Notes under the pieces: generated by a model | Databases searched by the model: none | Told to the model about the DNA's origin: nothing | The model's input: only the letters and a program-made list of their open reading frames with translations | Shown: in pieces, positions 48,363-58,701 of the stretch | Layout: every line of letters begins with the position of its first letter | Numbering within the stretch: the stretch's first letter is position 1 | Source: Cedecea davisae DSM 4568 | GTDB taxonomy: Bacteria > Pseudomonadota > Gammaproteobacteria > Enterobacterales > Enterobacteriaceae | Length of the DNA stretch: 64,000 bases | Direction: 5' to 3' | NCBI RefSeq assembly: GCF_000412335.2 | Contig: NZ_KE161030.1 | Span: forward strand, 2,580,526 to 2,644,525 | Translations under genes and position numbers: made by a program

Positions 48363-50428
48363 TGCATTCGCCCTGGCAGAGTTCCCTGCGCCAGGGCTAT
48401 CAGGAAGGCAAACTCCAGCGCCACGCCCTCATAGGCTTTGAAACGCCCCGATTTCCCTCCGTGCCCTGAGTCCATATCGGTACACAACAGGAGCAATGTA
48501 TCGTCCCGCTTGTGATCGCGAAGTTTAGCTACCCACTTAGCCGGCTCCCAGTATTGAACCTGCGAGTCGTGCAGGCCGGTCGTCACCAGCAAATGCGGGT
48601 AAGCCTGCTCGCTAACCTGGTCATAAGGGCTGTATTGCTTCATATAGCGGTAATATTCTTCATCCTGCGGATTGCCCCACTCTTCAAATTCGCCGGTCGT
48701 CAGCGGGATAGACTCGTCCAGCATCGTGGTAACAACATCGACAAACGGCACCTGGGCCACCACGCCGTGAAAAAGCTCCGGGCGTAAATTAATCGCCGTG
48801 CCCATCAACATTCCGCCCGCGCTACCGCCCATGCCATAGAGCAGGTCAGGATCGCCATACCCCAGCTTTAATAGCTCATCGCAGACGTCGAGGTAGTCGT
48901 TGAAGGTGTTCATCTTCTTCAAATATTTACCGTCTTCGTACCACTGCTGCCCCAGCTCACCGCCGCCGCGTACGTGAGCGATGGCGTAGACAAAGCCGCG
49001 ATCCAGAAGACTCAGGCGGCTGCCGCTAAAATCGGCATCCATGCTGCTGCCGTAGGAGCCATAGCCGTAAACCAACAGCGGATTTTTGCCGGGCCGGAAG
49101 TGCTTGCGGTGGTAAACCAGCGAAACCGGTACCTGAACGCCATCCCGCGCCGTTATCCAGAGATGCTCGCTGCGGTAGTTGCTGGCCTCAAAGCCCGCAA
49201 CTTCGGTCTGCTTGATGACCCTGCGTTCGCCGCTATCCATATTTAGCTCAAACAGCGTGTCCGGCGTGGTCATGGAAGAGTAACCATAGCGCAGGCACGC
49301 GGTCTCCGGCTCCGGGTTGTAGCCAAGCCAGGTCACATAGGCCGGGTCATCAAAAGCAATCCCGGTGGATTCTCTGGTGTGGCGGTTAATCTGGCGCAGG
49401 CTGGTCAGCCCCTGCTGGCGCTCCTCGACAACCAGCCAGTCTTTGAACAGGGTGAAATCTTCGAGCATCACCTGCTCGCGTGGGGCAATCAGCGTCTCCC
49501 ACTGTTTTTCATCCCTGACCGCGCTGCGGTAAAGACCAAAGTTTTTCCCGTCTTTATTGGAGCGCAGGTAAAAATTATGCTGGTAGTGGTCGAGCGTGTA
49601 TTCGTGATCTTTACGGCGGGGGGCAAATACCTGCGGCTGGGCATCCGCCAGTTCGGCATCCAGCAGCAGTGCCTCGCTGGTGGTCGCGCTGGCAAGATGA
49701 ATCACAATAAAGTGCTTAGACGTTGTCTTATGCACGCTGACGTAGAAAGTATCGTCTTTTTCCTCATACACCAGTTGGTCATCCGCAACCGGATGGCCAA
49801 GCGTATGCCGCCAGACCTGGTAAGGCAGCAGCGTTTTCGGGTGTTTGCGCACGTAGTAAAGCGTTATCGAGTCATTAGCCCAGACAAAGCTGCTGGAGAC
49901 ATTATCAAGCAGTTCCGGGTACCAGTTGCCGGTTTTCAGGTTACGCAGGCGAATGCCAAACTGGCGTCGTGATAAATAATCCTCGGCCAGGGCCATGACT
50001 TCATTGTCCGGCGTAATCGCTAAACCGCCCATGGTGTAAAACTCGCTGTGGGCGGCACGTTTGTTGGCATCCAGCAGCAGTTCCCAGGCCTCCCACTCAT
50101 CACGCATAGCGGACTGGCGCTGATAAATCGGGTACTCATTTCCCTTTTCATACACCTGCCGGTAGCGATAGCCGTTTTTGACATAAGGAGCCGAGACATC
50201 ATGCGGCGGAATACGCGCGATCATCTCTTCCAGCAGCCTGTCCTGCAACGCCCGCTGGCTCTCCATTATCGTTTTGCCGTAGTCATTTTCCTGGTTCAGA
50301 TATTCAAGCACCGCCGGGTCGGCACGCTCATCGTCGCGCAGCCAGTAATAGTTGTCCGTGCGGGTATCGCCATGAGTGGTCATAGCGTGGGGAATTTTTT
50401 TAGCTTTTGGCGGCATCAGTTTCTTCAT
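48359..50428 (-). CDS. ptrB: Oligopeptidase B (protease II)
   Basis: This cytoplasmic S9A serine peptidase cleaves after Arg or Lys in short peptides. The 689-residue product has an N-terminal beta-propeller (about 75-410) and a C-terminal alpha/beta hydrolase domain. The catalytic Ser is in [10 protein letters not shown], the Asp in [12 protein letters not shown] and the His in [24 protein letters not shown] is also typical. It has a few extra N-terminal residues relative to E. coli ([11 protein letters not shown]), so the start is slightly uncertain. Confidence 0.95.
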   Translation of the reverse strand: MKKLMPPKAKKIPHAMTTHGDTRTDNYYWLRDDERADPAVLEYLNQENDYGKTIMESQRALQDRLLEEMIARIPPHDVSAPYVKNGYRYRQVYEKGNEYPIYQRQSAMRDEWEAWELLLDANKRAAHSEFYTMGGLAITPDNEVMALAEDYLSRRQFGIRLRNLKTGNWYPELLDNVSSSFVWANDSITLYYVRKHPKTLLPYQVWRHTLGHPVADDQLVYEEKDDTFYVSVHKTTSKHFIVIHLASATTSEALLLDAELADAQPQVFAPRRKDHEYTLDHYQHNFYLRSNKDGKNFGLYRSAVRDEKQWETLIAPREQVMLEDFTLFKDWLVVEERQQGLTSLRQINRHTRESTGIAFDDPAYVTWLGYNPEPETACLRYGYSSMTTPDTLFELNMDSGERRVIKQTEVAGFEASNYRSEHLWITARDGVQVPVSLVYHRKHFRPGKNPLLVYGYGSYGSSMDADFSGSRLSLLDRGFVYAIAHVRGGGELGQQWYEDGKYLKKMNTFNDYLDVCDELLKLGYGDPDLLYGMGGSAGGMLMGTAINLRPELFHGVVAQVPFVDVVTTMLDESIPLTTGEFEEWGNPQDEEYYRYMKQYSPYDQVSEQAYPHLLVTTGLHDSQVQYWEPAKWVAKLRDHKRDDTLLLLCTDMDSGHGGKSGRFKAYEGVALEFAFLIALAQGTLPGRMH

Positions 50429-50500
50429 TTGTCATTTAACACCCTGTAAGGGTGGCAAATTCAGGCGAGCTTGCAAGCGAAACGTGAGGGATAACACGAA

Positions 50501-50522
50501 AATGCCGGGAAGCCCGGCACTG
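50501..50522 (-). terminator. Terminator of yebE
   Basis: TGCCGGG and CCCGGCA pair around CTT, and the minus strand continues TTTTCG. It lies between yebE and ptrB, 23 bases past the yebE stop. Confidence 0.7.
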
Positions 50523-50544
50523 TAAAAGCGGAGAAAATCAGGCG

Positions 50545-51216
50545 TCAGGCAGGAAGAGCCAGCTTCTGCTGCTGAATATCCTGCTCAATGCTCGCCCTGA
50601 CATCCTGCGGGATATTCAGAGCATCGCCCAGCGCGCTGAGGTAACTGCGCTCCATAAAGTGATCGACGTCGATAGCGGTGCAGCTGAGATAATAAAGCTC
50701 CAGCGCTTCCTCTTCGTTTTTCACATCACGCGCCAGCAGTTGCGGATCCAGCGGCCGGTCGATGGCTCGCTCAATCAGGGCTTTGCCTTCGCCGTCGATG
50801 CCCGTTTCGCGCAGCTGTTGCTCGATGAACTGACGTTCTTTGGCGTCGATATGACCATCGCTTTTGGCGGCAAACACCAGGGCGGTTATCAGGCGCTCCG
50901 TGCGCACATCGACGGAAGAGTGCTGATGCCCGTAGCCACTGGCCTGCGGCTGGCTCTGGCGAACCCGCTCTTTGTACTTGTTCCACAACACGCTACCGGC
51001 TACCGCACCGCCGCCGACCAACAGGGCGCTGGTGCCGTATTTTGTTAGCAATTTGCGTGAAGACTTGCTTGCCAGCAGTAGCCCCGCCAGGCCGCCGAGT
51101 GCGCCGGGCACCAGCAGCTTGCTAAGCCCTTCCGGGCCAGCGCCTGGCTGGGAAGATTGCTGAGAGGACGTTGATTGCCCCAGTAACGACTGAAGCTGCT
51201 GTAACCAGTTATTCAT
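50545..51216 (-). CDS. yebE: YebE, DUF533/TerB-like inner-membrane protein
   Basis: The 223-residue protein has an N-terminal region with Gln/Ser-rich low complexity, a glycine-rich hydrophobic segment (about 32-75, [17 protein letters not shown] and [15 protein letters not shown]) and a C-terminal TerB-like helical domain (about 105-220, [27 protein letters not shown]). The start 51216 ([13 protein letters not shown]) has AAGGGG upstream. Cpx links exist for the E. coli gene. E. coli yebF, normally beside it, is absent. Confidence 0.9.
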   Translation of the reverse strand: MNNWLQQLQSLLGQSTSSQQSSQPGAGPEGLSKLLVPGALGGLAGLLLASKSSRKLLTKYGTSALLVGGGAVAGSVLWNKYKERVRQSQPQASGYGHQHSSVDVRTERLITALVFAAKSDGHIDAKERQFIEQQLRETGIDGEGKALIERAIDRPLDPQLLARDVKNEEEALELYYLSCTAIDVDHFMERSYLSALGDALNIPQDVRASIEQDIQQQKLALPA

Positions 51217-51335
51217 GACAGGCACCCCTTATTGGCTTAACTCGTCGAGAGTAGGCCACGGCACGTCAAGAAACGTATCAGAGGGCTAAAGATGGGAAAA
51301 GAATCGCGCCGGTAGCCCGGCGCCGGCATGCCGTG

Positions 51336-51701
51336 TTATGCCGCTTTGGTGCGTTTGCGCCCGGTGTGTTCGCTAACGTTATCTTCAGATACCGCAGCCA
51401 GTTCCTGTGCATCCGCTTTTGGTTCAGCAGCGGCAGCTTCTGCCCCGACGCTTGCCGTTTCTGGCTCCGGCAGCTTGCCGTTTTTCAGCACGCCTGCCAG
51501 CAGGTCTTTGTTTTCCGCCATCCACATCGCCAGAGTGTCGCTCTGCCCTTCTTCAAGCTCGAGTGGGCTTTGCTGTAGCCATTCACCCAGCACTTCGGCT
51601 AGATCCAGCATTTTGTCGTAAGCGTCAGCGTCCTTTTTACTGGCAAAGGCCATTTTCTCTTGTCCCTCTCTCACCACCACATATTTAATTTCGACCGCCA
51701 T
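51336..51701 (-). CDS. yebG: DNA damage-inducible protein YebG
   Basis: The 121-residue SOS protein has the conserved [36 protein letters not shown] core (1-36) and an Ala/Glu-rich extended C-terminus (about 85-121) that makes it longer than E. coli YebG (96 aa). A LexA box lies 18 bases upstream of the start, which supports SOS control. The molecular role is unknown. It is divergent from purT. Confidence 0.93.
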   Translation of the reverse strand: MAVEIKYVVVREGQEKMAFASKKDADAYDKMLDLAEVLGEWLQQSPLELEEGQSDTLAMWMAENKDLLAGVLKNGKLPEPETASVGAEAAAAEPKADAQELAAVSEDNVSEHTGRKRTKAA

Positions 51702-51718
51702 TTTGCAGCTCCATTTAC

Positions 51719-51734
51719 CTGTTTATTTATCCAG
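51719..51734 (-). promoter_or_regulatory. LexA box of yebG
   Basis: CTG-N10-CAG with an AT-rich centre (CTGGATAAATAAACAG on the minus strand, flanked by TA and GT) closely fits the LexA consensus. It lies just upstream of yebG, whose E. coli homologue is LexA-controlled. Confidence 0.8.
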
Positions 51735-51779
51735 TATAACGTCATTCATTTTAACACACAAGCCGGAAAGGCGCTGCCA

Positions 51780-51795
51780 ACGCAAACGTTTTCGT
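51780..51795 (+). promoter_or_regulatory. PurR operator of purT
   Basis: ACGCAAACGTTTTCGT matches 15 of 16 bases of the PurR consensus (ACGCAAACGTTTGCGT). It lies 43 bases before the purT start, consistent with purine repression. Confidence 0.85.
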
Positions 51796-51837
51796 TTATA
51801 CTGCCGCGGTCTTTTTTCTCTGTTAAGGCTAAATCAC

Positions 51838-53016
51838 ATGTCAACGTTGGGAACAGCTCTGCGCCCGGCAGCTACTCGAGTAATGCTGCTTGGCTCCGGT
51901 GAATTGGGTAAAGAAGTGGCCATTGAATGCCAGCGCCTCGGCGTGGAAGTGATCGCCGTAGATCGCTACGCCAATGCGCCTGCGATGCATGTCGCGCACC
52001 GCAGCCACGTCATCAATATGCTGGATGCCGCCGCGCTAAAAGCGCTGGTTGCCGCCGAAATGCCTGACTTTATCGTTCCTGAAATTGAAGCTATCGCTAC
52101 CGACGCCCTGCTGGAACTTGAGCAACAGGGCCAGCGCGTTGTGCCGTGCGCTCGCGCCGCTAAGCTGACCATGAACCGCGAAGGTATTCGCCGTCTGGCG
52201 GCGGAAGAATTACAGTTACCAACCTCAAGTTACCGTTTTGCGGACAGCGAAGAGGCGTTCCGCCAGGCCGTGCAGGAAATCGGCCTGCCGTGCATTGTTA
52301 AACCGGTGATGAGCTCTTCAGGCAAGGGGCAAAGTTTCATCCGCACCGCCGACCAGCTGCCGCAGGCGTGGGAATATGCCCAGCTTGGCGGGCGCGCCGG
52401 TAAAGGCCGCGTGATTGTTGAAGGCGTGGTTAATTTTGATTTTGAAATCACGCTGCTGACCATCAGCGCCGTGGACGGGATCCACTTCTGTGCGCCTATT
52501 GGCCATCGTCAGGAAGATGGCGACTACCGCGAGTCCTGGCAGCCGCAGCAGATGAGCGACCTTGCCCTTGAGCGCTCTAAAGAGATTGCCGGGAAAGTGG
52601 TTACCGCACTCGGCGGGCACGGCCTGTTCGGCGTAGAGCTGTTTGTTTGCGGCGACGAGGTTATCTTCAGCGAAGTCTCCCCTCGCCCACACGACACAGG
52701 CATGGTAACGCTTATCTCGCAGGACTTGTCCGAGTTCGCCCTGCATGTTCGCGCCTTCCTCGGCCTGCCTGTCGGTGATATTCGCCAATACGGTCCTGCC
52801 GCTTCGGCGGTTATCCTGCCCGAGTTGCAGAGCGACAATGTTAAATACTCGAATGTCGGGGCGGCATTAGGCGGCGGATTACAGCTGCGCCTGTTCGGGA
52901 AACCGGAAATCGGCGGTAAACGCCGCATGGGCGTAGCGCTGGCGACCGGGAATAGCGTTGACGAAGCCGTTGCCAGAGCGATTGCTTCTGCGGCTCAGGT
53001 AAAAGTTGAAGGCTAA
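51838..53016 (+). CDS. purT: Formate-dependent GAR transformylase (PurT)
   Basis: PurT converts glycinamide ribonucleotide to formyl-GAR using formate and ATP, the folate-free third step of purine synthesis. The 392-residue ATP-grasp enzyme has the N-terminal PreATP-grasp fold with [23 protein letters not shown]-grasp loop [13 protein letters not shown] and metal site [13 protein letters not shown]. The start at 51838 matches [16 protein letters not shown] and E. coli length. An ORF start 135 bp upstream would cross the PurR operator and was rejected. Confidence 0.97.
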   Translation: MSTLGTALRPAATRVMLLGSGELGKEVAIECQRLGVEVIAVDRYANAPAMHVAHRSHVINMLDAAALKALVAAEMPDFIVPEIEAIATDALLELEQQGQRVVPCARAAKLTMNREGIRRLAAEELQLPTSSYRFADSEEAFRQAVQEIGLPCIVKPVMSSSGKGQSFIRTADQLPQAWEYAQLGGRAGKGRVIVEGVVNFDFEITLLTISAVDGIHFCAPIGHRQEDGDYRESWQPQQMSDLALERSKEIAGKVVTALGGHGLFGVELFVCGDEVIFSEVSPRPHDTGMVTLISQDLSEFALHVRAFLGLPVGDIRQYGPAASAVILPELQSDNVKYSNVGAALGGGLQLRLFGKPEIGGKRRMGVALATGNSVDEAVARAIASAAQVKVEG

Positions 53017-53049
53017 AAAAATCTCCCTTAACTAAGGACGATTTGTTGA

Positions 53050-53084
53050 TTAAGCCCTGCCATCGCGGCGGGGCTTTTTTATTG
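53050..53084 (+). terminator. Terminator between purT and eda
   Basis: AAGCCC and GGGGCTT close a hairpin over TGCCATCGCGGC, followed by TTTTTT. It serves purT, and its left side could assist eda on the opposite strand. Confidence 0.82.
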
Positions 53085-53085
53085 C

Positions 53086-53727
53086 TTACTGTTTCGCGCC
53101 TTCTACCGCTTCGCGAGCCAGTTTGGTGATACGGTCGTAGTCGCCCGCTTCCAGCGCGTCCGCCGGAACCAGCCAGGAGCCGCCGATACACAGCACGCTT
53201 TTCAGCGCCAGGTAGTCACGGTAGTTAGCCGGGGAGATACCGCCGGTTGGGCAGAAACGGACCTGGGAGAACGGACCAGCAATAGCCTGCAGGGCTTTGG
53301 TGCCGCCATTGGCTTCAGCCGGGAAGAATTTAAACTCTTTCAGGCCGTAGTCCATGCCCAGCATCAGTTCAGAAACGGTGCTGATACCCGGGATAAGCGG
53401 GATGGTGCCTTCGGTTGCCGCTTTCAGCAGCGGCTCGGTCAGGCCAGGGCTAATAGCGAACTGTGCGCCTGCCTCCGTCACTTCCGCCAGCTGCTGCGGG
53501 TTCAGCACGGTACCGGCACCGATAATGGCTTCCGGCACTTCTTTGGCGATGGCGCGAATGGCGTCCATCGCACACGCGGTACGCAGCGTAACTTCCAGCA
53601 CACGCACGCCACCGGCTACCAGCGCTTTTGCCATCGGCACAGCATGTTCCAGCTTGTTTACCACGATAACCGGAACGACCGGTCCTGTTTTCAGGATCTG
53701 TTCCGCTGTTGTTTTCCAGTTTTTCAT
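53086..53727 (-). CDS. eda: KHG/KDPG aldolase
   Basis: Eda splits 2-keto-3-deoxy-6-phosphogluconate into pyruvate and glyceraldehyde-3-phosphate, the last Entner-Doudoroff step, and also acts on KHG. The 213-residue class I aldolase has Schiff-base Lys133 (EFKFFPAEA) and general base Glu45 (VLEVTLR), and is the same length as in E. coli. It follows edd by 60 bp on the same strand, so edd-eda is an operon. Confidence 0.97.
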   Translation of the reverse strand: MKNWKTTAEQILKTGPVVPVIVVNKLEHAVPMAKALVAGGVRVLEVTLRTACAMDAIRAIAKEVPEAIIGAGTVLNPQQLAEVTEAGAQFAISPGLTEPLLKAATEGTIPLIPGISTVSELMLGMDYGLKEFKFFPAEANGGTKALQAIAGPFSQVRFCPTGGISPANYRDYLALKSVLCIGGSWLVPADALEAGDYDRITKLAREAVEGAKQ

Positions 53728-53787
53728 CTGAGCGCCTCTTCAGCCAACTTGTAATTTGTGAACCGCCGCGGCCAGGCCGCCACGGGA

Positions 53788-55599
53788 TTAAAATTTAATG
53801 CAGGTTGCGCCTTGTTCAGCGCCGGAAAGCTGTTCACGCAGCGCACCAAACATTTCGCGCCCCGTTCCCACGCGCTCTGCGCTGAGATCCGGGTGATAAG
53901 CGGTACGGGCGGCAAGTTCAGCCTCGTCCACCAGCAGCGTCAGTTCGCCGGTCTGGCCGTTAACGCGGATAATATCGCCATCCTGCACCTTCGCCAGCAG
54001 CCCGCCATCGTAGGCTTCCGGGGTGACGTGGATAGCAGAAGGAACCTTGCCAGAGGCGCCGGACAGTCTTCCGTCGGTGACCAGAGCAATTTTGAAACAG
54101 CGGTCCAATAATACTCCAAGCGGCGGCATAAGTTTATGCAATTCTGGCATGCCGTTGGCTTTTGGCCCCTGGTGACGCACCACAACCACGCAGTCGCGGT
54201 CGAGTTTACCTGCCTCAAAGGCCGGTAATACGTCATGCTGGCTTTCAAAGATAATGGCCGGGGCTTCAATCACCTGATTCTCAACCGGAACGGCAGAGGT
54301 TTTCATCACCGCACGTCCCAGGTTGCCGCTCAGCACTTTGGTGCCGCCGTGACGTGAGAACGGTTTTTCCATGGTCGCGATAACGTCGCTGTCCAGCGGT
54401 TTGCTGGCACCTTCGCGCCACGCCAGCTCGCCGTTGTCCAGCCACGGCTCCATGGTGTAATGCTGCAAACCAAAACCGGCAACGGTATTCACATCTTCAT
54501 GCAGCAGGCCGCCTTTCAGCAGCTCGCGCATAAGAACAGGCACGCCGCCAGCCGCCTGGAAGTGGTTAATATCCGCCGGGCCGTTCGGGTAAAGGCGCGC
54601 CAGCAGCGGTACTATCTCAGAAATATCGGAGAAGTCATCCCAGTTAATAATGATGCCCGCCGCGCGAGCCATCGCAACCAGATGCATGGTGTGGTTGGTA
54701 GAGCCGCCGGTTGCCAGCAGCGCCACGATACCGTTCACCACCACTTTTTCATCGATCATTTTGCCCAGCGGCATCCACTCGTTGCCGTTGCCGGTCAGGC
54801 GGGTGACCTGCCGAGCGGCCGCGTCGGTCAGCGCGTGACGCAGTTCGGCATCCGGCTGTACAAATGAAGAGCCCGGCAGTTGCATCCCCATAAACTCAAC
54901 CACCATCTGGTTGGTGTTAGCGGTGCCATAGAAGGTACAGGTGCCAGGGGCGTGATAAGAGGCCGCTTCGGCTTCCAGCAGCGCAAGGCGATCGACTTTA
55001 CCTTCGGCATACAGCTGGCGAATGCGTACTTTTTCTTTGTTTGGCAGGCCGCTGGCCATCGGGCCCGATGGCACAAAGACCGCTGGCAGGTGGCCAAAGG
55101 AGAGCGCGGCCATCGTCAGGCCGGGGACAATTTTATCGCACACGCCGAGGTACAGCGCGCCATCAAACATATTATGAGACAGACCAACGGCGGTAGACAT
55201 AGCGATGATTTCGCGGCTGAGCAGCGAAAGCTCCATCCCGTCCTGCCCCTGGGTTACGCCGTCACACATGGCCGGAACGCCGCCAGCAACCTGCCCGACT
55301 GCGCCAACGGAATGCAGCGCTTTGCGGATCTGTTCGGGGTAATGCTCATACGGCTGGTGGGCAGAGAGCATGTCGTTGTAAGAGGTAATGATCGCAATAT
55401 TGTTACGCAACATGCTTTTCAGCGCGGCCTTGTCATCCGGCTGGCAGGCGGCAAAGCCGTGCGCCAGGTTACCGCAGGCCAGTTCGGAGCGGTGAACGGT
55501 TTGGCTCTTAGCCTTCTCGATACGTGCCAGATAGGCTTCTCTCGTTGGGCGGGAGCGCTCAATGATGCGCGATGTTACCCGTAACAAATTTGGATTCAT
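53788..55599 (-). CDS. edd: 6-phosphogluconate dehydratase
   Basis: Edd dehydrates 6-phosphogluconate to KDPG. The 603-residue IlvD/Edd-family enzyme holds a 4Fe-4S cluster. Conserved cysteines occur in [21 protein letters not shown] and [12 protein letters not shown], and the C-terminal part has [22 protein letters not shown]. The length equals that of E. coli. CTGAGGAATTTTT precedes the ATG. The 254 bp gap from zwf contains a GntR operator and a terminator-like hairpin. Confidence 0.97.
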   Translation of the reverse strand: MNPNLLRVTSRIIERSRPTREAYLARIEKAKSQTVHRSELACGNLAHGFAACQPDDKAALKSMLRNNIAIITSYNDMLSAHQPYEHYPEQIRKALHSVGAVGQVAGGVPAMCDGVTQGQDGMELSLLSREIIAMSTAVGLSHNMFDGALYLGVCDKIVPGLTMAALSFGHLPAVFVPSGPMASGLPNKEKVRIRQLYAEGKVDRLALLEAEAASYHAPGTCTFYGTANTNQMVVEFMGMQLPGSSFVQPDAELRHALTDAAARQVTRLTGNGNEWMPLGKMIDEKVVVNGIVALLATGGSTNHTMHLVAMARAAGIIINWDDFSDISEIVPLLARLYPNGPADINHFQAAGGVPVLMRELLKGGLLHEDVNTVAGFGLQHYTMEPWLDNGELAWREGASKPLDSDVIATMEKPFSRHGGTKVLSGNLGRAVMKTSAVPVENQVIEAPAIIFESQHDVLPAFEAGKLDRDCVVVVRHQGPKANGMPELHKLMPPLGVLLDRCFKIALVTDGRLSGASGKVPSAIHVTPEAYDGGLLAKVQDGDIIRVNGQTGELTLLVDEAELAARTAYHPDLSAERVGTGREMFGALREQLSGAEQGATCIKF

Positions 55600-55726
55600 A
55601 AAAATTCCTCAGAAAGTGGCTGTTCTCCCGCATTGCAGAAGGTTCGTTTTGGGTGCAAAAAACTGACTTACCGCCCATCAACCCTGCCATCGGGAGCAAA
55701 ATCGCTTCAGCTAGTGTAAATAAAAA

Positions 55727-55763
55727 AGCCCCGCAGGTGAATCCACGCGGGGCTTTAATTCAT
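55727..55763 (-). terminator. Terminator-like hairpin in the zwf-edd gap
   Basis: On the minus strand AAAGCCCCGCG and GCGGGGCTTT form a strong stem followed by TTTTTATTT. It lies downstream of zwf and upstream of edd, but below the GntR operator, so it may also be a leader attenuator for edd. Confidence 0.82.
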
Positions 55764-55792
55764 AAAAAACTATGCCACTTCTGTGTTAGATC

Positions 55793-55808
55793 ATGTTACC
55801 GGTAAAAT
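55793..55808 (-). promoter_or_regulatory. Putative GntR operator of edd-eda
   Basis: ATGTTACCGGTAAAAT matches the GntR palindrome (ATGTTACCGGTAACAT form) with one mismatch. It sits 46 bp past the zwf stop, as expected for gluconate-induced edd. Confidence 0.75.
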
Positions 55809-55853
55809 GAAGGCAATTTGTTATCGCCTGTTTGCCGTTAACCTTCGCGACTG

Positions 55854-57329
55854 TTACTCAAATTCGTTCCATGAGTGCCCGTCGCGGGTGATCATAGCAA
55901 CCGATGCTACCGGCCCCCAGGTGCCAGCCTGGTAAGGTTTCGGCGCATCGTTGTCCGCAGCCCAGGCTTCGGTGATGGAGTCGACCCATTTCCACGCCTC
56001 TTCTACCTCATCGCGACGAACGAACAGCGCCTGGATACCGCGCATGGTTTCCAGCAGCAGACGCTCGTAGGCATCCGCCAGATGCGATTCGTTAAAGGTC
56101 TCGGAGTAGCTCAGATCAAGCTTGGTGGTTTGCAGGTTATGCTTGTGCTCCAGACCCGGTACTTTGTTCAGGATCTGGATATCCACGCCTTCATCCGGCT
56201 GCAGGCGAATGGTCAGCTTGTTCTGCGGTAGCTCCTGCCAGGAGTCTTTGAACAGGTTAAGCGCCGGGTTCTTGAAGTAAACCACGACTTCAGAGCATTT
56301 GGTTGGCAGACGTTTACCTGTACGCAGGTAGAACGGCACGCCGGCCCAGCGCCAGTTGTCGATGTCCACGCGGATTGCCACGAAGGTTTCGGTGGCGCTG
56401 GATTTGTTAGCGCCCTCTTCTTCGAGGTAGCCCGGCACTTTTTTACCCTGAGCAAAGCCTGCGGTGTACTGACCGCGTACGGTTTTATCCCGCACGTTAG
56501 TACGGTCGATGCGGCGCAGAGATTGCAGAACCTTCACTTTCTCATCGCGGATATGGTCAGCAGTCAGATCGGACGGCGGAGACATAGCAATCATGCAGAG
56601 AATTTGCAGCAGGTGGTTCTGGATCATGTCGCGCATCTGCCCGGCCTGATCGAAGTAACCCCAGCGGCCTTCAATGCCCACTTCCTCGGCCACGGTGATT
56701 TCCACGTGATCGATGGTGCGGTTGTCCCAGTTGTTGGCGAACAGGGAGTTAGCAAAGCGCAGAGCCAGCAGGTTGAGTACCGTCTCTTTGCCCAGATAGT
56801 GGTCGATACGGTAAACCTGGCACTCTTCGAAGTATTCACCAACCTGGTCGTTGATCTCCTGGGAGGTTTCCAGCGAAGTTCCCAGCGGTTTTTCCATCAC
56901 GACGCGAGCAGGTTTGGCATTGAGTTTCGCTTTACCCAAACCTTTGCAGATGGCGCCGAAGGTGCTTGGCGGCATCGCGAAATAGTTGATTGTGACGCGG
57001 TTCTGCTGGTCGAGCATTTTCCCCAGTTTGGAGAAAGCGCCGGTGTCGTTGACGTCCAGGTTGCAGAAATCAAGGCGACCGCTCAGTTTTTCCCACAGGC
57101 TCTCGTCAATCTTCTCTTTCATGAAGGTTTCGAGGGCTTCGCGTACCACTTTGGTGTATGTCTCTTTATCCCACTCCGCGCGGCCAACACCGAGAATACG
57201 GGTGTCCGGGTGGATTTGACCTGCTTTTTCCAGCTGATACAGGGATGGCAACAGTTTCCGGCGCGCCAGGTCGCCTTTTGCACCGAAAATGACCAGATCG
57301 CACGCCTGGGCTGTTTGCGTTACCGCCAT
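55854..57329 (-). CDS. zwf: Glucose-6-phosphate 1-dehydrogenase
   Basis: Zwf oxidises glucose-6-phosphate with NADP, opening the pentose phosphate and Entner-Doudoroff routes. The 491-residue product equals E. coli. It has the Rossmann motif [21 protein letters not shown] near residues 14-34 and the active-site RIDHYLGKE. The start at 57329 has GAGGAGAC upstream and matches [13 protein letters not shown]. The ORF extends 150 bp further upstream, across non-coding promoter sequence. A HexR-like operator lies about 80 bp upstream. Confidence 0.97.
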   Translation of the reverse strand: MAVTQTAQACDLVIFGAKGDLARRKLLPSLYQLEKAGQIHPDTRILGVGRAEWDKETYTKVVREALETFMKEKIDESLWEKLSGRLDFCNLDVNDTGAFSKLGKMLDQQNRVTINYFAMPPSTFGAICKGLGKAKLNAKPARVVMEKPLGTSLETSQEINDQVGEYFEECQVYRIDHYLGKETVLNLLALRFANSLFANNWDNRTIDHVEITVAEEVGIEGRWGYFDQAGQMRDMIQNHLLQILCMIAMSPPSDLTADHIRDEKVKVLQSLRRIDRTNVRDKTVRGQYTAGFAQGKKVPGYLEEEGANKSSATETFVAIRVDIDNWRWAGVPFYLRTGKRLPTKCSEVVVYFKNPALNLFKDSWQELPQNKLTIRLQPDEGVDIQILNKVPGLEHKHNLQTTKLDLSYSETFNESHLADAYERLLLETMRGIQALFVRRDEVEEAWKWVDSITEAWAADNDAPKPYQAGTWGPVASVAMITRDGHSWNEFE

Positions 57330-57705
57330 GTTTGTCTCCTCGTTTCGGATATCCCGGCCGTTACCGCCCCTGAAGGGCGCGGATAGCATTAAGCCGGGCA
57401 ACTCTTGTAATTTTATTACGCTGCAATGTACTGCTTTTGCTGAATTGACGACAACCGTTAAGCCCGGTTTGATCGCCACATTTGCTAACTTTTCCCAGAA
57501 TGCCGCACTAAATCGTTATTTGATGCCGTTTTTTCGTACAATGTAACCGGTGCCAAAGTTAGACGCCGATCATGTAATGAAAAAAAACAACAACATTATG
57601 TCAGTGACACGCCCTTTAACATTTTAGCGAGAGTATATTCTTGCTAAATCGGCCCACGATTTCTCCAGTTAATGAAATCGCTAAAACCCATGAGTGCCCG
57701 TCTTT
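57330..57705. promoter_or_regulatory. Divergent zwf / hexR intergenic region (376 bp)
   Basis: No gene is seen. It should contain the zwf promoter (minus strand, near 57406-57540) and the hexR promoter (plus strand, near 57600-57680). A HexR-like operator is annotated separately. Regulation of zwf by SoxS/MarA is known in E. coli, but no convincing box could be read here. Confidence 0.7.
57406..57420 (-). promoter_or_regulatory. Putative HexR operator upstream of zwf
   Basis: TGTAATTTTATTACG reads as TGTAAT-N3-ATTACG, one or two bases from the HexR palindrome consensus (TGTAATNNNATTACA). Its place upstream of zwf and next to the divergent hexR gene supports autoregulated control by KDPG. Confidence 0.7.
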
Positions 57706-58575
57706 ATGAATATGCTGGAAAAAATCCAGTCTCAGCTGGAACACCTTAGCAAATCAGAGCGCAAAGTCGCAGAAGTGATTCTCGCCGCTCCCCAGGATGC
57801 CATCCACTCCAGCATCGCCACCCTCGCCCGCAGCGCTGATGTCAGTGAACCGACCGTTAACCGCTTCTGCCGCCGCCTGGAAACCAAAGGCTTCCCTGAT
57901 TTTAAACTACATCTCGCCCAGAGTCTGGCGAATGGCACGCCTTATGTAAACCGCAATGTTGATGAAGATGATAGCGTCGAGTCTTACACCGGCAAGATTT
58001 TCGAGTCCGCAATGGCGAGCCTCGACCGCGTGCGCCAATCGCTGGATATGTCCGCCGTTAACCGCGCGGTAGACTTGCTAACACAGGCAAAGAAAATTGC
58101 CTTCTTTGGCCTCGGCTCTTCCGCCGCCGTCGCCCATGACGCAATGAACAAATTTTTCCGTTTTAACGTGCCGGTTATCTACTCGGACGATGTCGTCATG
58201 CAGCGCATGAGCTGCATGAATTGTACCGAACAGGACGTCGTGGTGCTTATCTCCCACACCGGGCGGACCAAAAATCTGGTCGAGCTGGCGCAGCTGGCGC
58301 GTGAAAACGATGCCATCGTGCTCGCTATCACGTCCGAGGGCAGCCCGCTTGCCCGGGAAGCCACGCTTTCGCTGCTGCTTGACGTCCCGGAAGATACCGA
58401 CATTTATATGCCGATGGTTTCGCGGCTTGCCCAGTTAACCGTAATTGACGTGCTGGCAACCGGCTTTACTTTGCGCAGGGGCGCAAAATTCAGGGATAAC
58501 TTGAAGCGAGTCAAGGAAGCGCTCAAAGAATCGCGCTTTGATAAAGAACGTCTTATCTCAGGCGATGAACGTTAA
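57706..58575 (+). CDS. hexR: RpiR-family regulator HexR
   Basis: HexR represses Entner-Doudoroff and related sugar genes until KDPG binds. The 289-residue product has an N-terminal helix-turn-helix (about 1-77, SADVSEPTVNRFCRRLETKGFPDFK) and a C-terminal SIS sugar-isomerase fold (about 120-255) with GLGSSAAVAHDAMNKFFRF and VLISHTGRTKNLVE. The start 57706 matches MNMLEKIQSQLEHLS. A GTG 12 bp upstream was rejected. It has the same length as in E. coli. Confidence 0.96.
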   Translation: MNMLEKIQSQLEHLSKSERKVAEVILAAPQDAIHSSIATLARSADVSEPTVNRFCRRLETKGFPDFKLHLAQSLANGTPYVNRNVDEDDSVESYTGKIFESAMASLDRVRQSLDMSAVNRAVDLLTQAKKIAFFGLGSSAAVAHDAMNKFFRFNVPVIYSDDVVMQRMSCMNCTEQDVVVLISHTGRTKNLVELAQLARENDAIVLAITSEGSPLAREATLSLLLDVPEDTDIYMPMVSRLAQLTVIDVLATGFTLRRGAKFRDNLKRVKEALKESRFDKERLISGDER

Positions 58576-58701
58576 ATTTTGATAACAAAGTTGTAACTTA
58601 TTAGGCTGTTCGGTTACGTTGTCATGGGTGCTCACAGCGCACCCTGACCCACCGAGTTTTGTTCACGCAACACCAAGTTGTTTCAGTCAACGGAGTAATA
58701 C

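Noticed and set aside
57480-57530. Possible SoxS/MarA box upstream of zwf (GCAC followed by AT-rich bases)
   Set aside because: Only the GCAC core fits. The second half misses most consensus positions, so it is not annotated.
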